Positions 1 through 8,257 of a stretch of 64,000 nucleotides of DNA are shown here, in pieces. Position 1 is the stretch's first letter. Each line of letters opens with the position of its first letter. Both the position numbers and the translations under genes were made by a program. Under the pieces are notes generated by a model, which was not told where the DNA came from, did no database searches, and was given only the letters and a program-made list of their open reading frames with translations. Source of the DNA: Palsa-506 sp963836355. GTDB lineage: Bacteria > Actinomycetota > Actinomycetes > Streptosporangiales > Streptosporangiaceae. Where the stretch lies: the NCBI GenBank assembly GCA_963836355.1, contig CAWIJO010000018.1:248001-312000 (forward strand), written 5' to 3'.

Positions 1-2
1 CG

Positions 3-3000
3 GCAGGCACCCGCAAGGGGGGCAGGCGGCTGCTCGCCGTGACCGTCGCGGTCGTGCTGACCAGCGTCATGTCGGTCACCGTGGTCAAGGTGCCCGCGGC
101 GCACGCCAGCTGCGGCAATCCCGTCGCGTGCGAGAATGCGCTGCCGGGCACGCCCAAGTCCCAGTGGGACGTGGCGAAAGGAGAGGGCACGACGATCCAG
201 GGCTTCGCCGACCCGTTCAGCGTCAACGTCGGGCAGACGATCAGCTTCAAGATCCAGTCGCCGGCCACCGCCTATGCGATCGACATCTACCGGATGGGCT
301 ACTACGGCGGGAACGGCGCGCGCCTGGAGGCCAGCATCACGCCGGACATCGCGGTGTCGCAGAGCAACCAGCCGTCGGCCTGCGACGGCAACACCGCGAC
401 GGGGCTGGTCGACTGCGGCACCTGGGGCGTGTCCGCAACCTGGAACGTCCCCGCCACGGCCGTCTCCGGTGTCTACTTCGCGCATATCCACCGGACTGAC
501 GGCAGCAGCGACGAGAACCAGATCCCGTTCGTGGTGACCAGCAACGCGAGCCACTCGAACGTCGTCTTCATGACCGCCGACGAGACCTGGCAGGCGTACA
601 ACGACTGGGGCGGCTACAGCCTCTACACCGGTACCGCGACCGACACGCCGCACAGCAGCATAGATTCCGGCCGGGCCGTGCAGGTCAGCTACAACCGGCC
701 GTTCGCGAGCCGCTTTGACACGCCGGGCGGGCAGGACTTCTTCTTCTACGCCGAGTTCCCGATGGTCCAGTTCCTGGAGAAGAACGGCTACGACGTCAGC
801 TACGTCAGCCAGCAGGACGTCTCCGCCCCGGGAGCTGCCTCGATGCTCGAGCAGCACAAGGTATTCCTGAACGCCGGGCACTCGGAGTACTTCGATGCGG
901 GCGACCGGGCCAATCTCACGGCGGCCAGGGACGCCGGGGTCAGCCTCGCGTTCTTCACCGGGAACACGATGTGGTGGAAGACCCGGTGGGCGGCGAGCAC
1001 GTACGGCAACGAGGCCAACCGCACGCTGATTACCTACAAGGAGAGCCTGGACAGCGCGCAGACGGATCCGGCTGATCCGCCTACCTGGACCGGGGCGTGG
1101 CGGGATCCGCGGTTCAACACCTCAGGAGACGACGGCGGTCAGCCGGAGAACGCGCTGACCGGGCAGCTCTGGCTGGTCAACTGCTGCTCCTATGCCATGC
1201 AGGTGCCGGCCGCGTACGCCAAGCTGAGGTTCTGGCGGAATACCAGCGTGGCCAGCCTGCAGCCGGGCCAGACCGCCACCATGCCCGGCGAGACGCTGGG
1301 CTACGAGTGGGATTCGGACGTCGACAACGGATCCCGGCCGCCCGGCGAGATCGACATGTCGAAAACCACCGAGAGCGTGTCGCAGCTGCTGCTGACCCCC
1401 AACGAGCAGCTGGGCATGGGTAACGCCACCCACAACCTGACGCTGTACCGCGCCGCCAGCGGTGCGCTGGTCTTCGACGCGGGCACCGTCCAGTGGGCAT
1501 GGGGGCTTGAGTCCGACCATGACGGGGACGCCAGGCACGCGCCCAGCACGGCCATGCAGCAGGCGACCGTCAACCTGCTCGCCGACATGGGCGCCCAGCC
1601 CGCGACGCTTGAAGCGGACCTGGCCCCGGCCACGGCATCGACCGACTCCACCCCGCCGACCTCGGCTATTACCTCGCCGTCAGCCGGCGCCAACTTCAGT
1701 AACGGCAGCGCGGTCACGATCAGCGGCACCGCCACCGACTCCGGCGGCGTCGTGGCAGGCGTCGAGGTGTCCACCGACGGTGGCTCGTCCTGGCATGAGG
1801 CAACGACGATGTCGCCGGCCGGCCAAAACGTCAATTGGAGCTATATGTGGTCGGCCGCGGGCAGCGGCCCCGTGACGATCATGTCCCGGGCAACGGACGA
1901 CAGCGGCAATATCGGGAGTCCTGGATCCGGCGTAGCTGTCACGGTTAACTGCCCATGCGGCCTGTTCGGGAGCAGTTACACCCCGGCGGTCACGTCGGCG
2001 AACGACTCAAGCAAACTCGAGCTTGGCATGAAGTTCCAGGCGGCCGTGCCTGGCTGGGTGGCCGGCGTGCGGTTCTACCAGGGCACCGGCAATACCGGCA
2101 CGCACACCGGCTCGCTGTGGACGTCGGCCGGCGCGCTGCTCGCCACCGGGACGTTCACGAACGAGACAGGAAGCGGCTGGCAGACGATGATGTTTGCCAA
2201 TCCGGTCCAGATCAGCGCGAACACGACCTATGTCGTGTCCTACTACGACCCAACTGGTCACTACGCAGCCGACACTGACCTGCTTGACTGGCCGCTGAAC
2301 ACGCCGCCGCTGACCGCGCCGAGATCGGTGTACACACCCGGCGGTAGCGGCAACGGCGTCTTCAACGTGGGCGGCCATGCCTTCCCGAGGTCCACCTTCC
2401 ACGGCAACAGCTATGGCGTCGACGTGATCTTCAACACGGCGCAGCCGTCCGGAGCGCCGCCGGCCGTCAGCGGCGTCACGCCTTACCCGGGGTCGTCAAG
2501 CAATCCGGTTTCGGTCACCCCGACCGTGACGTTCTCCAAGCCCATGGTGCCAAGCACGGCATCGTTCACCGTCACGGATGCGAACGGCAACGCCGTCCCC
2601 GGGACCACGACCTTCGACGGCACGAACACGACCGCCACCTTCAGGCCGGCGAACCCGCTGGCAGCGGGCAGCACCTACACCGCCACCATCAGCGGGGCGC
2701 AGGACACCTTCGGGCAGCCGATGACGCCGACCAGCTACACATATACCTTCCAGACCGGCACGGTACGGACGCCCGGCCAGTGCCCCTGCTCAGTCTGGCC
2801 CGACCTCCCGCCGCAGGCCGCATCGGACGCGGCCGACGGCGCCGCAGTCCAGCTCGGCATGAAGTTCCAGGCCGCCAACAGCGGAACCATTTCCGGAATC
2901 CGCTTCTACAAGGAGCCGGACAACACCGGAACCCATACCGGCAGCCTGTGGACATCCGCCGGGACGCTGCTGGCGACGGGAACGTTTACCGGGGAGTCAA

Positions 3001-4655
3001 GCATGGGATGGGAGGAACTAGATTTCCCGACGCCCGTCGCGATTACCGCGGGCACGACCTACGTTGCCTCGTACTTCGCCAGCGCCGGCCATTACGCGTT
3101 TACCCAGGGCGGCCTTTCCGCCGCGGTGACCAGCGGGCCGCTGACGGTACTGGCCAACGGCGTCTACCTCTACGGCAGCAACGGCGCGTTCCCGTCCCGC
3201 AGCTCGACATCGAACTACTGGGTCGATGTCGTATATACCCCGACCGCAGACCCGGTGGCGCCGAGCGTAACGGCCACGAACCCGCTGAACGGCCAGACCA
3301 GCGTGTCTACCGGCACCGCGGTCACGTTCACGTTCAGCAAGGCGGTGCAGCCAAGCACGATCGGGTTCACGCTGACTAATCCCGGCGGCATCTCGGTGCC
3401 GGGGACGCTGACCTACAATTCCTCGGCCAAGACCGCGACATTCGTCCCGACCAGCACGTTGGTCGGCACTCCGGCGCTGTCCGCGGGCACAACCTATACG
3501 GCCACCGTGTCTGGCGCGCAGAACATAGCAGGCACCGCCATGCCGAGTCCCTATACCTGGAGCTTCAGCACTGCCCCGGCGACTCCGCCGCCTGGCCAGT
3601 GCCCGTGCTCGATCTGGCCAGCCACCGCGCAGCCATCCGTGGCCTCGGCGAACGACGCGACCTCGGTCAACGTGGGCGTCAAGTTCACGTCGGACACCAG
3701 CGGGTCAATCACCGGAATACGCTTCTACAAGGGCGCGGCTAACACCGGCACGCATATCGGCAGCCTGTGGAGCTCGAGCGGGACGCTCCTCGGCCAGGCG
3801 ACCTTTACCGGCGAATCGACCGCAGGGTGGCAGCAGGCGAACTTCCCGGCGCCGATCGCGGTGACGGCCGGCACGACGTATGTCGCCTCCTACCTCGCGC
3901 CGCACGGCGGCTACTCAGTTACCACTAACGGGTTCTCGAACGCGGGCGTGGACAACCCGCCGCTGCACGCGCTGCAATCCGCGGCCAATAACGGCAACGG
4001 CGTATACCTGTACAAGAACTCGTCCGCGTTCCCCAACGCCACGTTCAACGCGAGCAACTACTGGGTGGACGTCGTCTTCACCGGGACGAGCTCGAGCGCT
4101 CGCGGGCCGGCCGCCGTCTTGGGCAGCCCGGCCGCGGCCGCGGGGACCACCGCGCCGTCCGGCCCGGCATCGACCGCCGGGACCACCGCGCCAGGCGGCC
4201 CGGCCGCTCCCAGCCGCGCAGCATCCCGGCCAGCCTTCTCGCCGCGGCTTGGGCGGGCGCTCACCGGGTGGAACGCGGGCCGCGGCGGCGCCGCGCTGGC
4301 AGCCGTGACGACGGCGGTCGGCGACGCGACGCAGGCTGCCGGGCTCCGGTTCTACGCCGAGATGAGGCAAGCCTGCGGGCAGGTCGCAACGGCCGTGGCC
4401 GCGGCCAGGCCCAGCGCGCCGATTCCCGACCCGGCATTGCAGCACCGGTACGCCAGCGCGCTCGCCAAGTTCGCCAGGGCAGCCATGAACTGCCGGGCGG
4501 GAGTATCGGTGCATACGCACGGGGACGAGGACGTCGAGACGCATGAGAACCAGCGGATACTGCGCCGATCGATGTCGGAGTTCGTCGCCGGAGGCACCGA
4601 GCTGTACCGGGCCACCGCGAGCATCGAGGCGCTTGCCCGCAGCCGCCGGCACTAG
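3..4655 (+). CDS. Secreted multidomain protein, DMF-beta-like with three DUF4082 domains (5' partial)
   Basis: The first usable start is GTG at 39, but the frame stays open to the window edge and codes for Lys/Arg-rich residues directly before a hydrophobic stretch ending AHAS. The true start and signal-peptide n-region therefore lie at or beyond the left edge. Numbered from 39, residues about 50-530 resemble the N,N-dimethylformamidase beta-subunit-like fold (motif FTGNTMWWKTRW). An Ig-like domain follows (545-640), then three DUF4082 domains (about 650-795, 925-1070, 1190-1350; shared motif NTGTHTGSLW) separated by two Big_5-type Ig domains. A Ser/Ala/Pro linker leads to a C-terminal helical domain with no family I recognise. 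Export is inferred from the signal peptide. Related architectures are common next to polysaccharide genes, which fits the locus that follows. Substrate and catalytic activity are unknown. Confidence 0.85.
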   Translation, partial: AGTRKGGRRLLAVTVAVVLTSVMSVTVVKVPAAHASCGNPVACENALPGTPKSQWDVAKGEGTTIQGFADPFSVNVGQTISFKIQSPATAYAIDIYRMGYYGGNGARLEASITPDIAVSQSNQPSACDGNTATGLVDCGTWGVSATWNVPATAVSGVYFAHIHRTDGSSDENQIPFVVTSNASHSNVVFMTADETWQAYNDWGGYSLYTGTATDTPHSSIDSGRAVQVSYNRPFASRFDTPGGQDFFFYAEFPMVQFLEKNGYDVSYVSQQDVSAPGAASMLEQHKVFLNAGHSEYFDAGDRANLTAARDAGVSLAFFTGNTMWWKTRWAASTYGNEANRTLITYKESLDSAQTDPADPPTWTGAWRDPRFNTSGDDGGQPENALTGQLWLVNCCSYAMQVPAAYAKLRFWRNTSVASLQPGQTATMPGETLGYEWDSDVDNGSRPPGEIDMSKTTESVSQLLLTPNEQLGMGNATHNLTLYRAASGALVFDAGTVQWAWGLESDHDGDARHAPSTAMQQATVNLLADMGAQPATLEADLAPATASTDSTPPTSAITSPSAGANFSNGSAVTISGTATDSGGVVAGVEVSTDGGSSWHEATTMSPAGQNVNWSYMWSAAGSGPVTIMSRATDDSGNIGSPGSGVAVTVNCPCGLFGSSYTPAVTSANDSSKLELGMKFQAAVPGWVAGVRFYQGTGNTGTHTGSLWTSAGALLATGTFTNETGSGWQTMMFANPVQISANTTYVVSYYDPTGHYAADTDLLDWPLNTPPLTAPRSVYTPGGSGNGVFNVGGHAFPRSTFHGNSYGVDVIFNTAQPSGAPPAVSGVTPYPGSSSNPVSVTPTVTFSKPMVPSTASFTVTDANGNAVPGTTTFDGTNTTATFRPANPLAAGSTYTATISGAQDTFGQPMTPTSYTYTFQTGTVRTPGQCPCSVWPDLPPQAASDAADGAAVQLGMKFQAANSGTISGIRFYKEPDNTGTHTGSLWTSAGTLLATGTFTGESSMGWEELDFPTPVAITAGTTYVASYFASAGHYAFTQGGLSAAVTSGPLTVLANGVYLYGSNGAFPSRSSTSNYWVDVVYTPTADPVAPSVTATNPLNGQTSVSTGTAVTFTFSKAVQPSTIGFTLTNPGGISVPGTLTYNSSAKTATFVPTSTLVGTPALSAGTTYTATVSGAQNIAGTAMPSPYTWSFSTAPATPPPGQCPCSIWPATAQPSVASANDATSVNVGVKFTSDTSGSITGIRFYKGAANTGTHIGSLWSSSGTLLGQATFTGESTAGWQQANFPAPIAVTAGTTYVASYLAPHGGYSVTTNGFSNAGVDNPPLHALQSAANNGNGVYLYKNSSAFPNATFNASNYWVDVVFTGTSSSARGPAAVLGSPAAAAGTTAPSGPASTAGTTAPGGPAAPSRAASRPAFSPRLGRALTGWNAGRGGAALAAVTTAVGDATQAAGLRFYAEMRQACGQVATAVAAARPSAPIPDPALQHRYASALAKFARAAMNCRAGVSVHTHGDEDVETHENQRILRRSMSEFVAGGTELYRATASIEALARSRRH

Positions 4656-4870
4656 CCGGGAAACGCCCTGAAATGCCAGTGCCACGAACTCAAATTTCAC
4701 CCTATGCGGCGGGCCGGAGCACTAATACGTGAATATGCCGATTGCCCAGGAATATTCCAGGCTAAGCGGTTGCAGTACAGACATGCGGCACTACAAGGCG
4801 GCTATTCTCGCAGCTGGCCCAGTAGAGTTGATCACTGCAATGCCCCCGCCCCCTGCATCCCTGAGAGCTC

Positions 4871-5914
4871 ATGATGAATTCTGTCAGCGTGGTCATTCCT
4901 TGCTATAACTATGGGCATTTCCTGCCGGACGCCATCAGCAGTGCGTTAGACAATCAGCCTGGCATCGGCGTGCGGGTCCTGGTCATCGATGACGCGTCCA
5001 CCGATGGCAGCGCCGACGTGGCCAGGGCGATCGCGGCCACCGACGCGCGGGTGGAGGTCACGGCGCACGCGGCAAACCGGGGCCACATCGCCACCTACAA
5101 CGAGGGCGTGCTGGACTGGGCCGACGGTGATTACACGGTGCTGATGTCGGCGGACGACCGGCTTGCGCCCGGCGCGCTGCGGCGCGCCGCGGAGTTGCTC
5201 GATGCGCATCCGAGCGTCGGGTTCGCCTATGGTCATCCAGTCTGCTTCCAGCACGGCACCAGTCCGCCGGCCGCCCGCACCAAGGTGCGCGGCTGGTCAG
5301 TCTGGCCCGGCCGCTGGTGGCTTGAACGGCGATTCCGCGAGGCGGTCTCGTGCATCACCTCGCCGGAAGTCATGGTGCGCACGTCGCTTCAGCGCCGCGT
5401 CGGCGGATACGATCCGCGGCTGCCGCACACCGCGGATGCCGAGATGTGGCTACGTCTCGCAGCGCACGCGGACGTGGGCTATATCCGAGGTGCTGACCAG
5501 GCGTTCTACCGAGTCCACGGGCAGAACATGACCAAGGCGCGGACGCGGCTGGTGGATTTGAGCCAGCGTCGGCTGGCCCACGAGGCTGTGCTGGAGCGCT
5601 GCGCGGACAAGCTGCCCGAGGCAGCCCGGCTGTCCGACGCCATGCACCGCAGGCTCTGCCGGGAGGCGTTGTGGTCGGCCGCCCGGGCGTATGACCGCGG
5701 ACGTACCGGGCAGACGCCGGTGGCCGAGCTGATCGCGTTCGCCTTCGACTGCTGGCCGCAGGCAGCCAGGCTGCCCGTCTACCGGGGCCTTCAGCTGCGC
5801 GCCCGGCTCGGCCCGCGCGTCGTGCCCTATCTGCAGCCCTTCGTCCTGTCGGCAATCGGGCGAAAGGCGCATGACTGGTGGTGGTGGCGATCGTGGGCAA
5901 GGCGAGGGATCTGA
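4871..5914 (+). CDS. Family 2 glycosyltransferase
   Basis: This is a 347-aa GT-A fold glycosyltransferase, expected to transfer a sugar from a nucleotide-sugar donor at the cytoplasmic face of the membrane. The N-terminus has the family 2 nucleotide-binding start (VVIPCYNYGHFLPDAI), then DDASTDGS and an acidic metal-site motif SADDRLAPG near residue 97. The C-terminal third is helical and basic, as in enzymes that sit on the membrane. The ATG at 4871 follows GAGAGCTC, a modest ribosome site. It stands alone: 215 bases separate it from the secreted protein upstream, and the next gene converges from the other strand 57 bases downstream. Donor and acceptor cannot be predicted, but the nearby polysaccharide genes suggest a role in the same glycan. 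Confidence 0.85.
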   Translation: MMNSVSVVIPCYNYGHFLPDAISSALDNQPGIGVRVLVIDDASTDGSADVARAIAATDARVEVTAHAANRGHIATYNEGVLDWADGDYTVLMSADDRLAPGALRRAAELLDAHPSVGFAYGHPVCFQHGTSPPAARTKVRGWSVWPGRWWLERRFREAVSCITSPEVMVRTSLQRRVGGYDPRLPHTADAEMWLRLAAHADVGYIRGADQAFYRVHGQNMTKARTRLVDLSQRRLAHEAVLERCADKLPEAARLSDAMHRRLCREALWSAARAYDRGRTGQTPVAELIAFAFDCWPQAARLPVYRGLQLRARLGPRVVPYLQPFVLSAIGRKAHDWWWWRSWARRGI

Positions 5915-5971
5915 GCGCGGCCCGGACCCGGCGCGGCCCGCGAACGGCAGGCCGCGCCGGGGTGGGCGCGG

Positions 5972-6691
5972 TCATTGGTCGGCGTGCTCGCCGAGCCGGG
6001 CGGCAAAGGCGGCAGCCTGCGCCCTGCGCTGCATGCCCAGCTTGGTTAGCAGCGACGACACGTAGTTCTTCGCGGTCTTCTCGGCCAGGAACATGCGCTC
6101 GGCGATCTGCCGGTTCGTCAGGCCCTCGCCGACCAGGTCCAGGACCTTCTTCTCCTGGTCGGTCAGCGCCGACAACGGGTCGACGCTGGCCATCCGCTCG
6201 CGCAGCCGTGCCATCACCCGCTGCGCGGCGTGCGCGTCCAGTGTCGACCGGCCGGCCGCCACCGCGCGCACCGCGCTCACCAAATCCGAGCCGCAGGTCT
6301 GCTTCAGCACGTAGCCAGCCGCACCAGCCATGATCGCGCCAAGCAGCGCCTGATCATCGCCGTACGAGGTGAGCATGAGGCAGGCGGTCCCCGGCAGCGT
6401 GGAGCGGATCTCACGGCAGACCGACACGCCGTCGCCGTCCGGCAGCCGGACGTCGAGCACGGCGACGTCCGGACGCAGGCCAGGCATCCAGTCCAGCGCC
6501 GCTGCCACGGTCCCTGCCTCGCCGATCACGTCGATGTCCGGTTCGGACGTCAGCAGGTCCCGGACGCCGCGCCGCACGATCTCGTGATCGTCGAGCAGGA
6601 ACACGCTGATCCGGGTCTCACCGCTGCCGTTGTCACCAGCACCGCCCCCGCTGGCCTGGCCCGGGCCGGCCTGCCCGCTGCTGTTCATCAT
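5972..6691 (-). CDS. DosR/DevR-like NarL-family response regulator
   Basis: This 239-aa regulator has an N-terminal receiver (SVFLLDDHEIVRRG, phospho-acceptor Asp in AVLDVRLPDG, conserved Lys in YVLKQT) and a C-terminal LuxR-type helix-turn-helix (LTNRQIAERMFLAEKTAKNY). The helix-turn-helix and the following KLGMQRRAQAA closely match the mycobacterial dormancy regulator DosR from memory, although an added 25-residue Gly/Ser-rich N-terminus is unusual. The start at 6691 (MMNSS) is preferred over an in-frame start 17 codons upstream, whose extra residues are low complexity. It diverges from a receiver-plus-kinase gene at 6902, a likely partner. Regulation by phosphorylation is expected. The hypoxia or nitric-oxide response known for DosR is only inference here. 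Confidence 0.88.
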   Translation of the reverse strand: MMNSSGQAGPGQASGGGAGDNGSGETRISVFLLDDHEIVRRGVRDLLTSEPDIDVIGEAGTVAAALDWMPGLRPDVAVLDVRLPDGDGVSVCREIRSTLPGTACLMLTSYGDDQALLGAIMAGAAGYVLKQTCGSDLVSAVRAVAAGRSTLDAHAAQRVMARLRERMASVDPLSALTDQEKKVLDLVGEGLTNRQIAERMFLAEKTAKNYVSSLLTKLGMQRRAQAAAFAARLGEHADQ

Positions 6692-6901
6692 CTGCGCCCC
6701 CCGCCTGGCCGCCGGGACCGTCGCGCGCGAGCCGCGGTGCACGACCCGGGCACAGACGCATCGGCAGCAATCGCCCGCCCAGTGACGTTCGTCTCACATT
6801 ATGCTACCCTTTGTAGTCAAGAAATTACTTACCGTTACGCCAATATCCCACGACGGCGTATATGCCGCGGTGAGCGAGCGGCGCCGAGAGGGCTGACACA
6901 T
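6692..6901. promoter_or_regulatory. Divergent promoter region between the response regulator and the sensor genes
   Basis: The segment 6790-6850 is much richer in A/T than its surroundings (CATTATGCTACC, CAAGAAATTACTTACC) and lies between divergent starts at 6691 and 6902. It is the obvious place for promoters of both genes. No hexamer pair with good spacing could be assigned with confidence. Confidence 0.4.
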
Positions 6902-8257
6902 GTGACAGGCAGCTCCAGCAACCCCAGGGTCCTCGTCATCGACGATGTCGACGAGATGCGGACCCTGATCCGCCGCGCACTCAGCGCCAGCGGATACGAC
7001 GTCGACGTCGCTGCCAGCCTCGCCCAGGCGCGCGCGCTCGACCCGGCCGGATATGACGCAGTGCTGGTCGACGCAGGTCTCGGCCGCGAGCACGGCGTTG
7101 ACCTGATTGAGGCGCTGCGGTCGGCGGATCCGGCCGCGGCCGACCGCTGCCTGATGATGACCGGCGGGGCCACGGACGCGATCCCGGACGGTGTCGCGCG
7201 CCTGACCAAGCCGTTCAAGCTCGACCAGCTACTCGATGCCGTGCACGCGCTGCAGATCCCGCAGCAGCCGACCTCCGGCCGGCCCGCTGGAGCCGTCCCG
7301 GCCACGCGACCCGTCCCGGCCACGCGACCCGTCCCGGCCACGCGACCCGTCCCGGCCACGCGACCCGTCCCGGCCACGCGACCCGTCCCGGCCACGCGAC
7401 CCGTCCCGGCCACGCGACCCGTCCCTAACCCCATGGATGCGCGATTCGCTGGTGCCATCGGCCCATCAATGCGCGAATCCATGGGGCCGGAGAGTCCCGG
7501 GGCGACCGAGCGCGCCGCGGCCGAGCCGGGAGCGTGGCGGCTGCTGCGCCTTCTCCGCCAGCTGCGCACGCGCGAGCGCCACGAGCTTGCTGATTTCCTG
7601 CACGACGGCCCGATCCAGGACCTGACCGCCGCCAGCCTCGACTTGCAGGTGCAGGCCCGGTCGGCGGAACCAGGACTGGCTCAGCGCCTGACAGGGACGC
7701 TGCGGCAGCTGGATACGGCGGCCGGTTCGCTGCGCTGGCTCGTCGACGGGCACTGGCCGTTCCTGCTGCCGGAGACCGGGCTGGCCGACGCGGTCAGGCA
7801 GCGGACCGCCTGGCTGCTCGCCACGCCCGTCACCGTGCACGACGACAAGATATTGGCCGGGCTGTCCGCGGCTGAGGTAGCCTCCGTCGTTGACGTCGTC
7901 GAGCTGATGCTGATCGGGATCCTGCCCGCCAGCCCACCGCGCCTGCAGGCACGGGTAACCGTGCAATCCGGGACGGCCGGCATCCAGGTCGGGCTCATCT
8001 TCATCACTGCCGACCAGGCCGAGCTGGCGGCCGGTGACCGGGGGGCAGCCCGGGCCGCGCTCGGTGACCTGGCTGCCGCGCTCGGAGCCGCCGCGCACGC
8101 GGACCTCGGCGACCGGCGCTGGCAGGCCCGCCTCGTGCTGCCAAGGCAAGCCAAGGTGAACCCGTTAGTAAAAGTTAGTGACTTAAGGATCTATAACGGT
8201 TACCTGAGGTGTCAGTGTGAAGTATCTCGACGATCACCGATCGGTCGCACTGCTTGA
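6902..8257 (+). CDS. Receiver domain fused to a HisKA_3-like histidine kinase
   Basis: The GTG at 6902 lies 12 bases after GAGAGGG and begins the receiver domain directly (RVLVIDDVDEMRTLIRRAL); upstream in-frame residues are low complexity. Residues about 1-115 form the receiver, with an Asp in AVLVDAGLG and Lys in RLTKPFK. A linker follows with seven perfect copies of a six-residue repeat. A dimerisation/phospho-acceptor helix of NarL-type kinases comes next (ELADFLHDGPIQDLTAASL, His near residue 235). The final 160 residues sit where an ATPase domain should be, but clear N, G1 and G2 boxes are not visible, so kinase activity is doubtful. It might instead act as a phosphotransfer or scaffold protein. 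It overlaps the next kinase gene by 41 bases, which suggests co-translation. Confidence 0.75.
   Translation: MTGSSSNPRVLVIDDVDEMRTLIRRALSASGYDVDVAASLAQARALDPAGYDAVLVDAGLGREHGVDLIEALRSADPAAADRCLMMTGGATDAIPDGVARLTKPFKLDQLLDAVHALQIPQQPTSGRPAGAVPATRPVPATRPVPATRPVPATRPVPATRPVPATRPVPATRPVPNPMDARFAGAIGPSMRESMGPESPGATERAAAEPGAWRLLRLLRQLRTRERHELADFLHDGPIQDLTAASLDLQVQARSAEPGLAQRLTGTLRQLDTAAGSLRWLVDGHWPFLLPETGLADAVRQRTAWLLATPVTVHDDKILAGLSAAEVASVVDVVELMLIGILPASPPRLQARVTVQSGTAGIQVGLIFITADQAELAAGDRGAARAALGDLAAALGAAAHADLGDRRWQARLVLPRQAKVNPLVKVSDLRIYNGYLRCQCEVSRRSPIGRTA
7292..7417 (+). repeat. Seven tandem copies of an 18-bp unit
   Basis: The unit CCCGTCCCGGCCACGCGA repeats seven times without a break (the first copy starts with G). 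It stays in frame and encodes a Val-Pro-Ala-Thr-Arg-Pro linker between the receiver and the phospho-acceptor helix. Because 18 is a multiple of 3, copy-number change would lengthen or shorten the linker without breaking the frame. Confidence 0.95.

Noticed and set aside
7292..7417. CRISPR-like array.
   Set aside because: The 18-bp units are contiguous without spacers and encode a protein linker.
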